Assembly (NCBI GenBank): GCA_940337035.1 | Contig: OW679197.1 | Span: forward strand, 43,654,466-43,718,465 | Source of the DNA: Agriotes lineatus | Lineage: Eukaryota > Arthropoda > Insecta > Coleoptera > Elateridae | DNA: 64,000 bases | Reading direction: 5' to 3' | Shown: positions 12,525 through 24,095 of the stretch, one piece after another | How the letters are laid out: the number at the start of each line of letters is the position of its first letter | How positions within the stretch are numbered: position 1 is the first letter of the stretch | The notes under the pieces: model-generated | What the model was told of the DNA's origin: nothing | Databases searched by the model: none | The model's input: the letters and a program-made list of their open reading frames with translations, nothing else | Program-made: the position numbers and the translations under genes

Positions 12525-12565
12525 CTTGGTTCTAAACACGTTAGCCACCCCTAACCAGAACCAAG
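12525..12565 (+). other. Two-step hairpin in the 5' LTR
   Basis: Nine-base arms CTTGGTTCT (12525-12533) and AGAACCAAG (12557-12565) enclose a second inverted repeat GTTAG/CTAAC. It is identical in the 3' LTR at 16574-16614. A structured RNA element of the R-U5 region is plausible; its function is unknown. Confidence 0.5.
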
Positions 12566-12816
12566 TGGCGCTCAGGCATTTCTTTTTCTTTTAAGCAAGC
12601 TTTAGGGTAAGTACCCCGTCGGTTTTTCATTTAAGTCTTCGAACCACGCCTTCCCGACTGAGCCAAGTGCGAGGAATCGGAGCCACGAAATCTGCTCCAG
12701 CACATTAAGATCTGTGATTTCTAGGGAAAACCGGCGAACCCTGTAGTTTGTACCCGATTTTTGACAGTGCTCTTGATCAATGTCGATCTGAGCATTTAAT
12801 ACCGTAAAAGATAAAC

Positions 12817-12836
12817 TGGCTATCCCAACGTGTGGC
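12817..12836 (+). other. Candidate primer-binding site
   Basis: TGGCTATCCCAACG begins 7 bp after the end of the 5' LTR. A primer-binding site starts with TGG, the complement of the CCA end of a tRNA. Part of the stretch (CCCAACGTG) resembles sites complementary to tRNA-Lys, but the full match is not convincing, so the primer tRNA is left open. Confidence 0.4.
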
Positions 12837-14884
12837 TTTGTTTTTGTCGATAACGCCTTTAGGGCATTGTTTTTGTGTTTCTTTTCTTGTCATACAGCTT
12901 CATTTTAGTATTTGGCATCAACGTCATATAGTTTTTTCCAGTATTTTTCATGAAAACTTGACTTTTTAGGACTTTGAAATTTGGAAACGTGTTTTTTTCA
13001 TATCAGGACGCGTATCCTATTTGTTTTCTTTTATTAAATGAGTTCCTTGCTATCCCTTTGATAGACCAAACATTGTTTTTCCCGGTATTTTTCGCGGGAT
13101 TTTTGTGTTTTTTCGTGTTTAACATTTCAACATTTTCTTTTACGTGCTAAGGCACATTTTGGAGCCATTCTTTTTGGTGCTATCGTTTATTTTAGTAAGG
13201 ATCATTAAGCAAACCGTGTTTTTTAGTCTTTTTCGCGAAAACTCTGAAATTTTTGGAAGGTATCGAACTTTTTTTTTGAATTCGTTTATTGTTGATTGTG
13301 TTTAGCCTTCAGCTAATTTGAAATTTTATTGTGCTATTCTGAATTTAAGTTGAAGTTAGTAGAGTTTATCGACATTGACGCTTTTAGATTACTGATGTTA
13401 ACTTTTTTTGTCATCCTTTAATGTGGTGCCGCGTTGTTGTTTGTTGACGAGTTGGAAATCATGTCGCCTTCATTATTCTGTATTGGTTCGTTGTTAGGAT
13501 GTGGTTTGTGTTGGTGTGTTTGTGAGATCCGCGTACGCGAATTTTTAAGGTCTCTCAAACCATCTTAGTTGGATTGGCGTAGTATTTTTTTGATTGACTC
13601 TTATTTCGTTTTCATTTCTATCGTGTATCGCCCAACTTCGTTTGCTGATTTCATCGCGTGCATCAACACTTGTCGTAGTGTCTTGTACACTTTCTGTCGT
13701 ACGTTTTTCATTTATTGACTTAGTAGTTTACCGGGTTGGAGTATGTTGCGATTTAGTCGCCTGTTGTTGTTTTGTTTTAGTGACTTCTAGGCCAGCGTAA
13801 AACTTTCTTGGGATTGGCGTTTTGTACCGTTGCTGTCCACGCTCTGAAGGTTGAGGTGGGGCAAATTCTGCTTTATTGCACATCTGTTTGAAGACGCCGC
13901 TTGAGTAATCCCGCTTGTGTTCTCGTGTAGTATGAGGGCGTTGCATCTTTGCAAATTCTGGTTACGCTGTGCCATTCCGAAGCCTGAAATAATTCTTTTT
14001 CGATCGAGACTCCATCGTTCCGTTATTTATTGACGATCTGTCGTCACCTACCGAATTTTCTTTTGATGACTTTAGGTCGTCACGTATTGGTTCTGCCCTT
14101 TGGATTTTGGGAGAAACCATTTCGTTGTCAAGCTTTTGAGCTTCGTGCGTCAGTCATGGCCAGGCTGTTCGCATGATGTTTCTTTAGTGAAGTTTATGTT
14201 GACATTTGTTGGAGACTTTGTTTTTCCGAATTTTCTTTTGGTGTTCGGTGTCGGAGTCATTTTCGGTCTCGCATTTTGCGAATTCACAGACGACTTGGCT
14301 TTCGGCATCGTCATCGATTGAGGATTTCGGTGAACTTAGTTTTCTTTTCCTTGACAATCCCAAGTCACAATGGATTAACCATGGGTGACATACTGTTGTA
14401 TATAATTGTTCGCATTATTAGCATAGGATAGAATAGGATAGGTTAGTTTAGGCTAGGCGGCCTTCAAGGCCTACGAGACTCCTGTCGTTCGCGGCTACCC
14501 CTTTCTTTGATCGTTTGTTGCTGTGGGACAAACACAAGAGGCTGATCCCGTGACGCCTCACGTGCCCTCTTCAACGGGTCTTCGGGAGTTAGCTTGCGAA
14601 CCTTGGGGCTTCGTAACCCTGTGTTCGATTGGTAGGTTGGACGGAAGAGTGCACAGTGATGACTTATACCCTATTATGACAAGCTCATTCACGAGCAAAA
14701 CCCAAATTCCAGGTGGGATACCAACTCTTCTTCCTTCACACTCTTTTGTTTTGACGCTGTCCGTCATCGCGTGGTTGGGATCCTGAGTAGTGACGGCTAT
14801 CTCAATCCGCACCCTAGGTTAGGCCATTCTTCTAGCAACTCCTTTAGTTGTCCTAAGGGTCAATTTGGGAAATTGATCTCTAGT

Positions 14885-14892
14885 AAGGGGGG
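14885..14892 (+). other. Polypurine tract
   Basis: AAGGGGGG immediately precedes the TGTTAAG start of the 3' LTR, the standard position for the plus-strand primer in reverse transcription. It confirms the plus orientation of the element. Confidence 0.8.
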
Positions 14893-15134
14893 TGTTAAGT
14901 GATTTCAATGTCATTAAGCTATTCATGTGGTGAACCCAACTATAGGTTGTCATTAACGAAATTAGTTAAAAATATTCTGCCCGAATTTTCACTGGATTCG
15001 GTCCTGTACTAGTTACATTTAAATCTAGTCCAGCGGGTATTGAAATGCTTGCGCCTCGAATTTGTTTTCTTAAGTAACCAATTCTTTAACGCGGGCGCAA
15101 GGCCATAGTAAGATTTCCTTCCTCGAAACTATAT

Positions 15135-15142
15135 TATAAATA
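15135..15142 (+). promoter_or_regulatory. TATA-like box in the 3' LTR
   Basis: TATAAATA, the counterpart of 11086-11093 at an offset of 4049. Confidence 0.35.
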
Positions 15143-16241
15143 TCACCGTTTATGTTGCATTTGCCGAATTGGGCCCGTGAATTCATTCTTTAATGCAGGA
15201 ACCGAACGCCTGCACAAAGCCGACGTGAAGTTTCCTTCCTGGAAATTAGATTGTAAAATGATACCTTTTCTTAGCTTCTTGCATTGCGCCCCTCGCTCGC
15301 TGAAAGCGCTGATTTGGTTGTCGAATGTTCTAGAGTTGTTCGTGTTAATTGTTCCTTGTTTCTTTTGCAAGGCTGGCAGGTTCTTTGTTCTGAAGGAATG
15401 AGATCATTCTGCGCGGGGGTGACCATCGTTTTTACCGCGCGTTTCTGAATTAATTGACATCGAGCTGTGAACCACAACGAACGTGCAAATTTTGTCGCCC
15501 CCCCGGGCCGCATGCTGCGGTCCGGGGAACCTTTTGTGGAAGCAGTGCAGTTTAGTGTCCACGTTATGTGAACTTTGTGATCTTCACGTACGCGGGCTAA
15601 GGGCGATGTTTCGTTAAGCTGTTTCGAATTATTGGCGAGGCGCCTTCTATTGGCTTTTGCTCTCCAGCAAGGAGTGGAAAAGCAAGTTGCACCCCTTTTG
15701 CACATTCAACAAAGGTGTCCTCATAAGCCTACTTCTGTGAAGCCGTGTTAATTCGAAGTCACTCGTCGCCCGCCGCTGGCTGCCATCCTTCTTCGTGGGG
15801 TAAACCGACCCTCTGGTCCTCCGTACCGAATTGGCCCCTGTACAACCCTTTCGTTCCCATTTGGGGAGCCCGCTACACCTCTGCAACGTCACTCCGGCCT
15901 TCGCCGAAGTGGAGTTCGTAACTATCGCCAACCCCAAATAACATGCTGACAGCTCTCAGGTAGGATCTGTTTAGTGTTTCTACAGCGTAACTGACGTGCC
16001 GAGTTGAGTGGCGTCTATAATTTTATTGTGTGTTTTCCGAGTGTTCATAAACATTGCGCCCGTTCACTCAAGCCTATAATTTGATGTATGTGTTATTAAT
16101 TAGGGGCTTCACCCCGGTTATGTACTTCGTGTTGCCCAGCGTGTAACTATATATTCCTTTTCTTAGACATTAGGGTAATTGTTTTTTTTTGGGGGCCCCG
16201 ATATTTCATGTGAATATTTGTGCCATTTAATTCCTTTCGAT

Positions 16242-16247
16242 AATAAA
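16242..16247 (+). terminator. AATAAA poly(A) signal, 3' LTR
   Basis: Counterpart of 12193-12198. In this LTR it would direct cleavage of the element's transcript. Confidence 0.5.
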
Positions 16248-16281
16248 CTTTATTAAAGTTCAACTTATTCTTTTAGTGAAT

Positions 16282-16319
16282 GCTAAACATTCCTGGTATG
16301 GGTCTAAAACCCATTTAGC
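16282..16319 (+). other. Inverted repeat after the poly(A) signal, 3' LTR
   Basis: Same stems as at 12233-12270 with the loop changed to CTAAA. Confidence 0.45.
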
Positions 16320-16573
16320 ATGGCAAAGGCCACATGTAATTAATTTGTAAAGACGACAGCATGTCCTTGTTGTTAAGTGAACCCTAAGAACTGGGGTTAG
16401 TGTCAGTCATTGCGTTTTTATGTTAAACTAGGCGGGTGGCCAATCAAAGTAAGTCATTTGCTTCGTGGCCACCTGTGTGTTGAAATCTGAAGACTCGGAG
16501 GAAGCCCGGTGGACAGCGCCGAGGTGAATAGCGGCGAACCTGGTGGACTTCTACATAGGCTACGTGTATTGTT

Positions 16574-16614
16574 CTTGGTTCTAAACACGTTAGCCACCCC
16601 TAACCAGAACCAAG
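16574..16614 (+). other. Two-step hairpin in the 3' LTR
   Basis: Identical to the structure at 12525-12565. Confidence 0.5.
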
Positions 16615-16858
16615 TGGCGCTCAGGCATTTCTTTTTCTTTTAAGCAAGCTTTAGGGTAAGTACCCCGTCGGTTTTTCATTTAAGTCTTCGAACAACGCCT
16701 TTCCGACTGAGCCAAGTGCGAGGAATCGGAGCCACGAAATCTGCTCCAGCACATTAAGATCTGTGATTTCTAGGGAAAACCGGCGAACCCTGTAGTTTGT
16801 ACCCGATTTTTGACAGTGCTTTTGATCAATGTCGATCTGAGCATTTAATACCGTAACA

Positions 16859-16862
16859 AGCG
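16859..16862 (+). repeat. Target-site duplication AGCG, right copy
   Basis: Directly follows TAACA and continues as satellite (AGCGATTAACTACAGCTGG). Confidence 0.93.
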
Positions 16863-19800
16863 ATTAACTACAGCTGGGTGTCGAAATAACGCTCTGAGAT
16901 GATCGTAGTGTGTATTTTTGAGATTATGCACTTGCGATGTCAACATGGAAATATAAAGCTTTACCTGCACTTCTTGCGTATTTGAAGAATACCAGAATTG
17001 CATAGCCAATATCTCTATGCTCCTCCTAGCAATTGTATGCTGGTTTGCGTTATGATAGTATTTAATAAGAACTGTTGCTACTTCCCCGTATATGTTATTA
17101 CATTTTATTATATTTTATCCATATTCATGGCACCCATCAGACACAATATGAACGATTAACTACGGCTGGGTGTCGAAATAACGCTCTGAGATGATCTTTG
17201 TGTGTATTTTTGAGATTATACACTTGCGATGGCCACATGGAAATATAAAGATTTACCCGCACTTCTGGTGTATCTTACAAGTACCAGAATTGCAAAGAAA
17301 ATATCTCTATGCCCCTCCTAGCAATTGTATGCTGAATTTGCATTAAGATAGCATTTAATAAGAACAGTTGCTACTTCCCCGGATCTTTTATTACATTTTA
17401 TTATATTTTATCCATATTCATGGCACCCATCAGACACAATATGAACGATTAACTACAGCTGGGTGTCGAAATTAAGCTCTGAGATAATCGTGGTGTGTGT
17501 ATTTTTTATATTATACACTTGCGATGGCCACATGGAAATATAAAGATTTACCCGCACTTCTGGTGTATCTTACGAGTACCAGAATTGCAAAGGAAATATC
17601 TCTATGCCCCTCCTAGCAATTGTATGCTAAATTTGCATTAAGATAGCATTTAATAAGAACAGTTGCAACTTCCCCGGATCTTTTATTACATTTTATTATA
17701 TTTTATCCATATTCATGGCACCCATCAGACACAATATGAACGATTAACTACAGCTGGGTGTCGAAATTAAGCTCTGAGATAATCGTGGTGTGTGTATTTT
17801 TTATATTATGCACTTGCGATGGCCACATGGAAATATAAAGATTTACCCGCACTTCTGGTGTATCTTACGAGTACCAGAATTGCAAAGGAAATATCTCTAT
17901 GCCCCTCCTAGCAATTGTATGCTGAATTTGCATTGAGATACCATTTAATAAGAACAGTTGCAACTTCCCCGGATCTTTTATTACATTTTATTATATTTTA
18001 TCCATATTCATGGCACCTATCAGACACAATATGAACGATTAACTACAGCTGGGTCTCGAAATTAAGCTCTGAGATAATCGTGGTGTGTGTATTTTTTACA
18101 TTATGCACTTGCGATATCCACATGGAAATATAAAGCTTTACCTGCACTTCTGGTGTATCTTACGAGTACCAGAATTGCAAAGGAAATATCTCTATGCCCC
18201 TCCTAGCAATTGTATGCTGAATTTGCATTAAGATAGCATTTAATAAGAACTGTTGTGACTTCCCCGGATCAGTTATTACATTTTATTATATTTTATCCAT
18301 ATTCATGGCACCTATCAGACACAATATGAACGATTAACTACGGCTGGGTGTCGAAATAACACTCTGAGATGATCGTAGAGTGTGTATTTTTTATATTATG
18401 CACTTGCGATGGCCACATGGAAATATAAAGCTTTACTTGCACTTCTGGTGTATTTTACGAGTACCGTAATTGCAAAGGAAATATTTCTATGCCCCTCTTA
18501 GCAATTGTATGCTGAATTTGCTTTAAGATAGCATTTAATACGAACTGTTGCGACTTCCCCGGATCTTTTATTACATTTTATTATATTTTATCCATATTCA
18601 TGGCACCCATCAGATACAATATGAACGATTAACTACGGCTGGGTGTCGAAATAACGCTCTGAGATGATCATAGAGTGTGTATTTTTTATAATATGCACTT
18701 GCGATGGCCACATGGAAATATAAAGCTTTACCTGCACTTCTGGTGCATTTTACGAGTACCATAATTGCAAAGCAAATATTTCTATGCCCCTCCTAGCAAT
18801 TGTATTCTGAATTTGCATTAAGATAGCATTTAATAAGTACTGTTGCGACTTCGCCGAATCTTTTATTACATTTTATTATATTTTATCCATATTCATCGCA
18901 CCCATCAGACACAATATGAACGATTAACTACGGCTGGGTGTCGAAATAACGCTGTGAGATGATCGTTGTGTGTATTTTTGAGATTATGCACTTGCGATGT
19001 CAACATGGAAATATAAAGCTTTACCTGCAGTTGTTGCGTATTTGACGAGTACCAGAATTGCAAAGGCAATATCTCTATGCCCCTCCTAGCAATTGTATGC
19101 TGAATTTGCATTAAGATAGCATTTAATGCGAACTGTTGCGACTTCCCCTGATCTTTAATTACATTTTATTATATTTTATCCATATTCATGGCACCTATCA
19201 GACACAATATGAACGATTAACTACAGCTGGGTGTCGAAATTAAGCTCTGAGATAATCGTGGTGTGTGTATTTTTTATATTATGCACTTGCGATATCCACA
19301 TGGAAATATAAAGCTTTACCTGCACTTCTGGTGTACTTTACGAGTACCAGAATTGCAAAGAAAATATCTCTATGCCCCTTCTAGCAATTGTATGCTGAAT
19401 TTGAATTAAGATAGCATTTAATAAGAACTGTTGATACTTCCCCGGATCTTTTATTACATTTTATTATATTTTATCCATATTCATGGCACCCATCAGACAC
19501 AATATGAGCGATTAACTACAGCTGGGTGTCGAAATAACGCTCTGAGATTATCGTAGTGTGTATTTTTGAGATTATGCACTTGCGATGTCAACATGGAAAT
19601 ATAAAGCTTTACCTGCACTTCTTGCGTATTTGAAGAATACCAGAATTGCATAGCCAATATCTCTATGCCCCTCCTAGCAATTGTATGCTGGTTTGCGTTA
19701 AGATAGTATTTAATAAGAACTGTTGCTACTTCCCCGTATATGTTATTACATTTTATTATATTTTATCCATATTCATGGCACCCATCAGACACAATATGAA

Positions 19801-21750
19801 CGATTAACTACGGCTGGGTGTCGAAATAACGCTCTGAGATGATCGTTGTGTGTATTTTTGAGATTATACACTTGCGATGGCCACATTGAAATATAAAGAT
19901 TTACCCGCACTTCTGGTGTATCTTACGATTTACCAGAATTGCAAAGCAAATATCGCTATGCCCCTCCTAGCAATTGTATGCTGAATTTGCATTAAGATAG
20001 CATTTAATAAGAACAGTTGCAACTTCCCCGGATCGTTTATTACATTTTATTATTTTTTATCCATATTCATGGCACCCATCAGACACAATATGAACGATTA
20101 ACTACAGCTGGGTGTCGAAATTAAGCTCTGAGATAATCGTGGTGTGTGTATTTTTTATATTATACACTTGCGATGGCCACATGGAAATATAAAGATTTAC
20201 CCGCACTTCTGGTGTATCTTACGAGTACCAGAATTGCAAAGGAAATATCTCTATGCCCCTCCTAGCAATTGTATGCTGAATTTGCATTAAGATAGCATTA
20301 TTAAGAACTGTTGTGACTTCCCCGGATCTTTTATTACATTTTATTATATTTTATCCATATTCATGGCACCTATCAGACACAATATGAACGATTAACTACA
20401 GCTGGGTGTCGAAATTAAGCTCTGAGATAATCGTGGTGTGTGTATTTTTTATATTATGCACTTGCGATATCCACATGGAAATATAAAGCTTTACCTGCAC
20501 TTCTGTTGTATCTTACGAGTACCAGAATTGCAAAGGAAATATCTCTATGCCCCTCCTAGCAATTGTATGCTGAATTTGCATTAAGATAGCATTATTAAGA
20601 ACTGTTGTGACTTCCCCGGATCTTTTATTACATTTTATTATATTTTATCCATATTCATGGCACCTATCAGACACAATATGAACGATTAACTACAGCTGGG
20701 TGTCGAAATTAAGCTCTGAGATAATCGTGGTGTGTGTATTTTTTATATTATGCACTTGCGATATCCACATGGAAATATAAAGCTTTACCTGCACTTCTGG
20801 TTTATCTTACGAGTACCATAATTGCAAAGGAAATATCTCTATGCCCCTACTAGCACATGTATTCTGAATTTGCATTAAGATAGCATTTAATAAGTACTGT
20901 TGCGACTTCGCCGAATCTTTTATTACATTTTATTATTTTTTATCCATATTCATCGCACCCATCAGACACAATATGAACGATTAACTACGGCTGGGTGTCG
21001 AAATAACGCTGTGAGATGATCGTTGTGTGTATTTTTGAGATTATGCACTTGCGATGTCAACATGGAAATATAAAGCTTTACCTGCAGTTCTTGCGTATTT
21101 GACGAGTACCAGAATTGCAAAGGCAATATCTCTATGCCCCTCCTAGCAATTGTATGCTGAATTTGCATTAAGATAGCATTTAATGCATACTGTTGCGACT
21201 TCCCCTGATCTTTAATTACATTTTATTATATTTTATCCATATTCATGGCACCTATCAGACACAATATGAACGATTAACTACAGCTGGGTGTCGAAATTAA
21301 GCTCTGAGATAATCGTGGTGTGTGTATTTTTTATATTATGCACTTGCGATGGCCACATGGAAATATAAAGCTTTACCTGCACTTCTGGTGTATTTTACGA
21401 GTACCAGAATTGCAAAGGAAATATCTCTATGCCCCTCCTAGCAATTGTATGCTGAATTTGCATTAAGATAGCATTTAATAAGAACTGTTGTGACTTCCCC
21501 GGATCTTTTATTACATTTTATTATATTTTATCCATATTCATGGCACCTATCAGACACAATATGAACGATTAACTACAGCTGGGTGTCGAAATAACGCTCT
21601 GAGATGATCGTAGTGTGTATTTTTGAGATTATACACTTGCGATGGCCACATGGAAATATAAAGCTTTACCTGCACTTCTTGCGTATTTGAAGAGTACCAG
21701 AATTGCATAGCCAATATCTCTATGCCCCTCCTAGCAATTGTATGCTGGTT

Positions 21751-24095
21751 TGCATTAAAATTTAATAAGAACTGTTGCTACTACCCCGTATATGTTATTA
21801 CATTTTATTATATTTTATCCATATTCGTGGCACCCATCAGACACAATATGAACGATTAACTACGGCTGGGTGTCGAAATAACGCTCTGAGATGATCGTTG
21901 TGTGTATTTTTGAGATTATACACTTGCGATGGCCACATGGAAATATAAAGATTTACCCGCACTTCTGGTGTATCTTACGAGTACCAGAATTGCAAAGGAA
22001 ATATCTCTATGCCCCTCCTAGCAATTGTATGCTGAATTTGCATTAAGATAGCATTATTAAGAACTGTTGTGACTTCCCCGGATCTTTTATTACATTTTAT
22101 TATATTTTATCCATATTCATGGCACCTATCAGACACAATATGAACGATTAACTACAGCTGGGTGTCGAAATTAAGCTCTGAGATAATCGTGGTGTGTGTA
22201 TTTTTTATATTATGCACTTGCGATATCCACATGGAAATATAAAGCTTTACCTGCACTTCTGGTGTGTCTTACGAGTACCAGAATTGCAAAGGAAATATCT
22301 CTATGCCCCTCCTAGCAATTGTATGCTGAATTTGCATTAAGATAGCATTTAATAAGAACTGTTGTGACTTCCCCGGATCAGTTATTACATTTCATTATAA
22401 TTTATCCATATTCATGGCACCTATCAGACACAATATGAACGATTAACTACGGCTGGGTGTCAAAATAACACTCTGAGATGATCGTAGAGTGTGTATTTTT
22501 TATATTATGCACTTGCGATAGCCACTTGGAAATATAAAGCTTTACTTGCACTTCTGGTGTATTTTACGAGTACCGTAATTGCAAAGGAAATATTTCTATG
22601 CCCCTCCTAGCAATTGTATGCTGAATTTGCTTTAAGATAGCATTTAATAAGAACTGTTGCGACTTCCCCGGATCTTTTATTACATTTTATTATATTTTAT
22701 CCATATTCATGGCACCCATCAGATACAATATGAACGATTAACTACGGCTGGGTGTCGAAATAACGCTCTGAGATGATCATAGAGTGTGTATTTTTTATAT
22801 TATGCACTTGCGATGGCCACATGGAAATATAAAGCTTTACCTGCACTTCTGGTGCATTTTACGAGTACCATAATTGCAAAGGAAATATCTCTATGCCCCT
22901 ACTAGCACATGTATTCTGAATTTGCATTAAGATAGCATTTAATAAGTACTGTTGCGACTTCCCCGAATCTTTTATTACATTTTATTATATTTTATCCATA
23001 TTCATCGCACCCATCAGACACAATATGAACGATTAACTACGGCTGGGTGTCGAAATAACGCTGTGAGATGATCGTTGTGTGTATTTTTGAGATTATGCAC
23101 TTGCGATATCAACATGGAAATATAAAGCTTTACCTGCAGTTCTTGCGTATTTGACGAGTACCAGAATTGCAAAGGCAATATCTCTATGCCCCTCCTAGCA
23201 ATTGTATGCTGAATTTGCTTTAAGATAGCATTTAATAAGAACTGTTGCGACTTCCCCGGATCTTTTATTACATTTTATTATATTTTATCCATATTCATGG
23301 CACCTATCAGACACAATATGAACGATTAACTACAGCTGGGTGTCGAAATTAAGCTCTGAGATAATCGTGGTGTGTGTATTTTTTATATTATGCACTTGCA
23401 ATATCCACATGGAAATATAAAGCTTTACCTGCACTTCTGGTGTACCTTACGAGTACCAGAATTGCAAAGGAAATATCTCTATGCCCCTCCTAGCAATTGT
23501 ATGCTGAATTTGAATTAAGATAGCATTTAATAAGAACTGTTGCTACTTCCCCGGATCTTTTATTACATTTTATTATATTTTATCCATATTCATGGCACCC
23601 ATCAGACACAATATGAACGATTAACTACAGCTGGGTGTCGAAATAACGCTCTGAGATGATCGTAGTGTGTATTTTTGAGATTATGCACTTGCGATGTCAA
23701 CATGGAAATATAAAGCTTTACCTGCAGTTCTTGCGTATTTGACGAGTACCAGAATTGCAAAGGCAATATCTCTATGCCCCTCCTAGTAATTGTATGCTGA
23801 ATTTGCATTAAGATAGCATTTAATAAGAACTGTTGCGAGTTCCCCTGATCTTTTAGTACATTTTATTATATTTTATCCATATTCATGGCACCTATCAGAC
23901 ACAATATGAACGATTAACTACAGCTGGGTGTCGAAATAACGCTCTGAGATGATCGTAGTGTGTATTTTTGAGATTATGCACTTGCGATGTCAACATGGAA
24001 ATATAAAGCTTTACCTGCACTTCTTGCGTATTTGAAGAGTACCAGAATTGCATAGCCAATATCTCTATGCCCCTCCTAGCAATTGTATGCTGGTT
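21751..24095 (+). repeat. Eight-monomer unit, copy 1 (2345 bp)
   Basis: Anchored on the rare variant TGCATTAAAATTTAATAAG (an 8-base deletion) followed by CTACTACCCCGTATATG. Its next occurrence is at 24096. The copy also carries the CTACTAGCACATGTATTCTG monomer at 22901, which recurs at 25246 and 27879. Confidence 0.75.

Larger units (their letters stand above)
10844..12809 (+). repeat. 5' LTR of the non-autonomous element
   Basis: 1966 bp, matched base for base by 14893-16858 at a constant offset of 4049. It is GC- and CpG-richer than the surrounding satellite. A TATA-like box lies at 11086-11093, an AATAAA signal at 12193-12198, and two inverted-repeat structures at 12233-12270 and 12525-12565. 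The terminal dinucleotide is AA where the other LTR has CA (TAAAA versus TAACA), a single C-to-A change at 12808. Open frames of 74-144 codons on both strands match no family I know and are probably chance. Confidence 0.93.
12810..14892 (+). other. Internal region of the LTR element, no recognisable gene
   Basis: 2083 bp, T-rich in its first half (many TTTTT runs between 12840 and 13400). The longest open frames are under 90 codons and show none of the retroelement hallmarks: no zinc knuckle, no D-S/T-G protease, no YxDD reverse transcriptase and no integrase motif. A perfect palindrome CGCGTACGCG lies at 13530-13539. Short GATAGGA/TAGGTTAG-like iterations lie at 14421-14456. It may supply only the packaging and priming signals. 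Confidence 0.8.
10844..16858 (+). mobile_element. Non-autonomous LTR retrotransposon, 6015 bp, long LTRs
   Basis: A complete element inserted cleanly in the satellite. It has direct LTRs of 1966 bp that start with TGTTAAG and end with TAACA (TAAAA in the left copy). A 4-bp AGCG target-site duplication flanks it. A candidate primer-binding site follows the left LTR and an AAGGGGGG polypurine tract sits directly before the right LTR. These fix the plus orientation. The internal region of 2083 bp shows no gag, protease, reverse transcriptase or integrase motif. It must therefore depend on another element's proteins, in the manner of LARD-type elements. I counted about 17 substitutions between the LTRs by eye, under 1% divergence, so the insertion is recent compared with the satellite's own variation. 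The family is not one I recognise; a Gypsy or BEL origin cannot be decided without coding sequence. Confidence 0.92.
14893..16858 (+). repeat. 3' LTR of the non-autonomous element
   Basis: Same length as the 5' LTR, with about 17 substitutions and no indel that I could find. Examples are GGTCCTG for GGCCCTG near 15000, CTGATTTGG for CTGCTTTGG near 15310, and GGGTCTAAAACCC for GGGTCTTCAACCC near 16305. It ends with the canonical TAACA and is followed by the AGCG duplication. Confidence 0.93.

Noticed and set aside
14421..14456. TAGG-containing stretch resembling insect telomere repeats
   Set aside because: The units are irregular (ATAGGATAGAATAGGATAGG) and too few; not a TTAGG array.
13594..14786. 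Open frames of 60-87 codons in the interior of the LTR element
   Set aside because: No retroelement motifs, low-complexity hydrophobic composition from T-rich DNA, and overlapping frames on both strands.
18905..19111. 68-codon minus-strand frame, also at 20962, 23602, 26237, 27992, 48266 and 59815, with 61-79 codon relatives near 58662-62951
   Set aside because: All lie inside one monomer subtype in the same register. No domain, no promoter evidence, and the frame is closed in most monomers.
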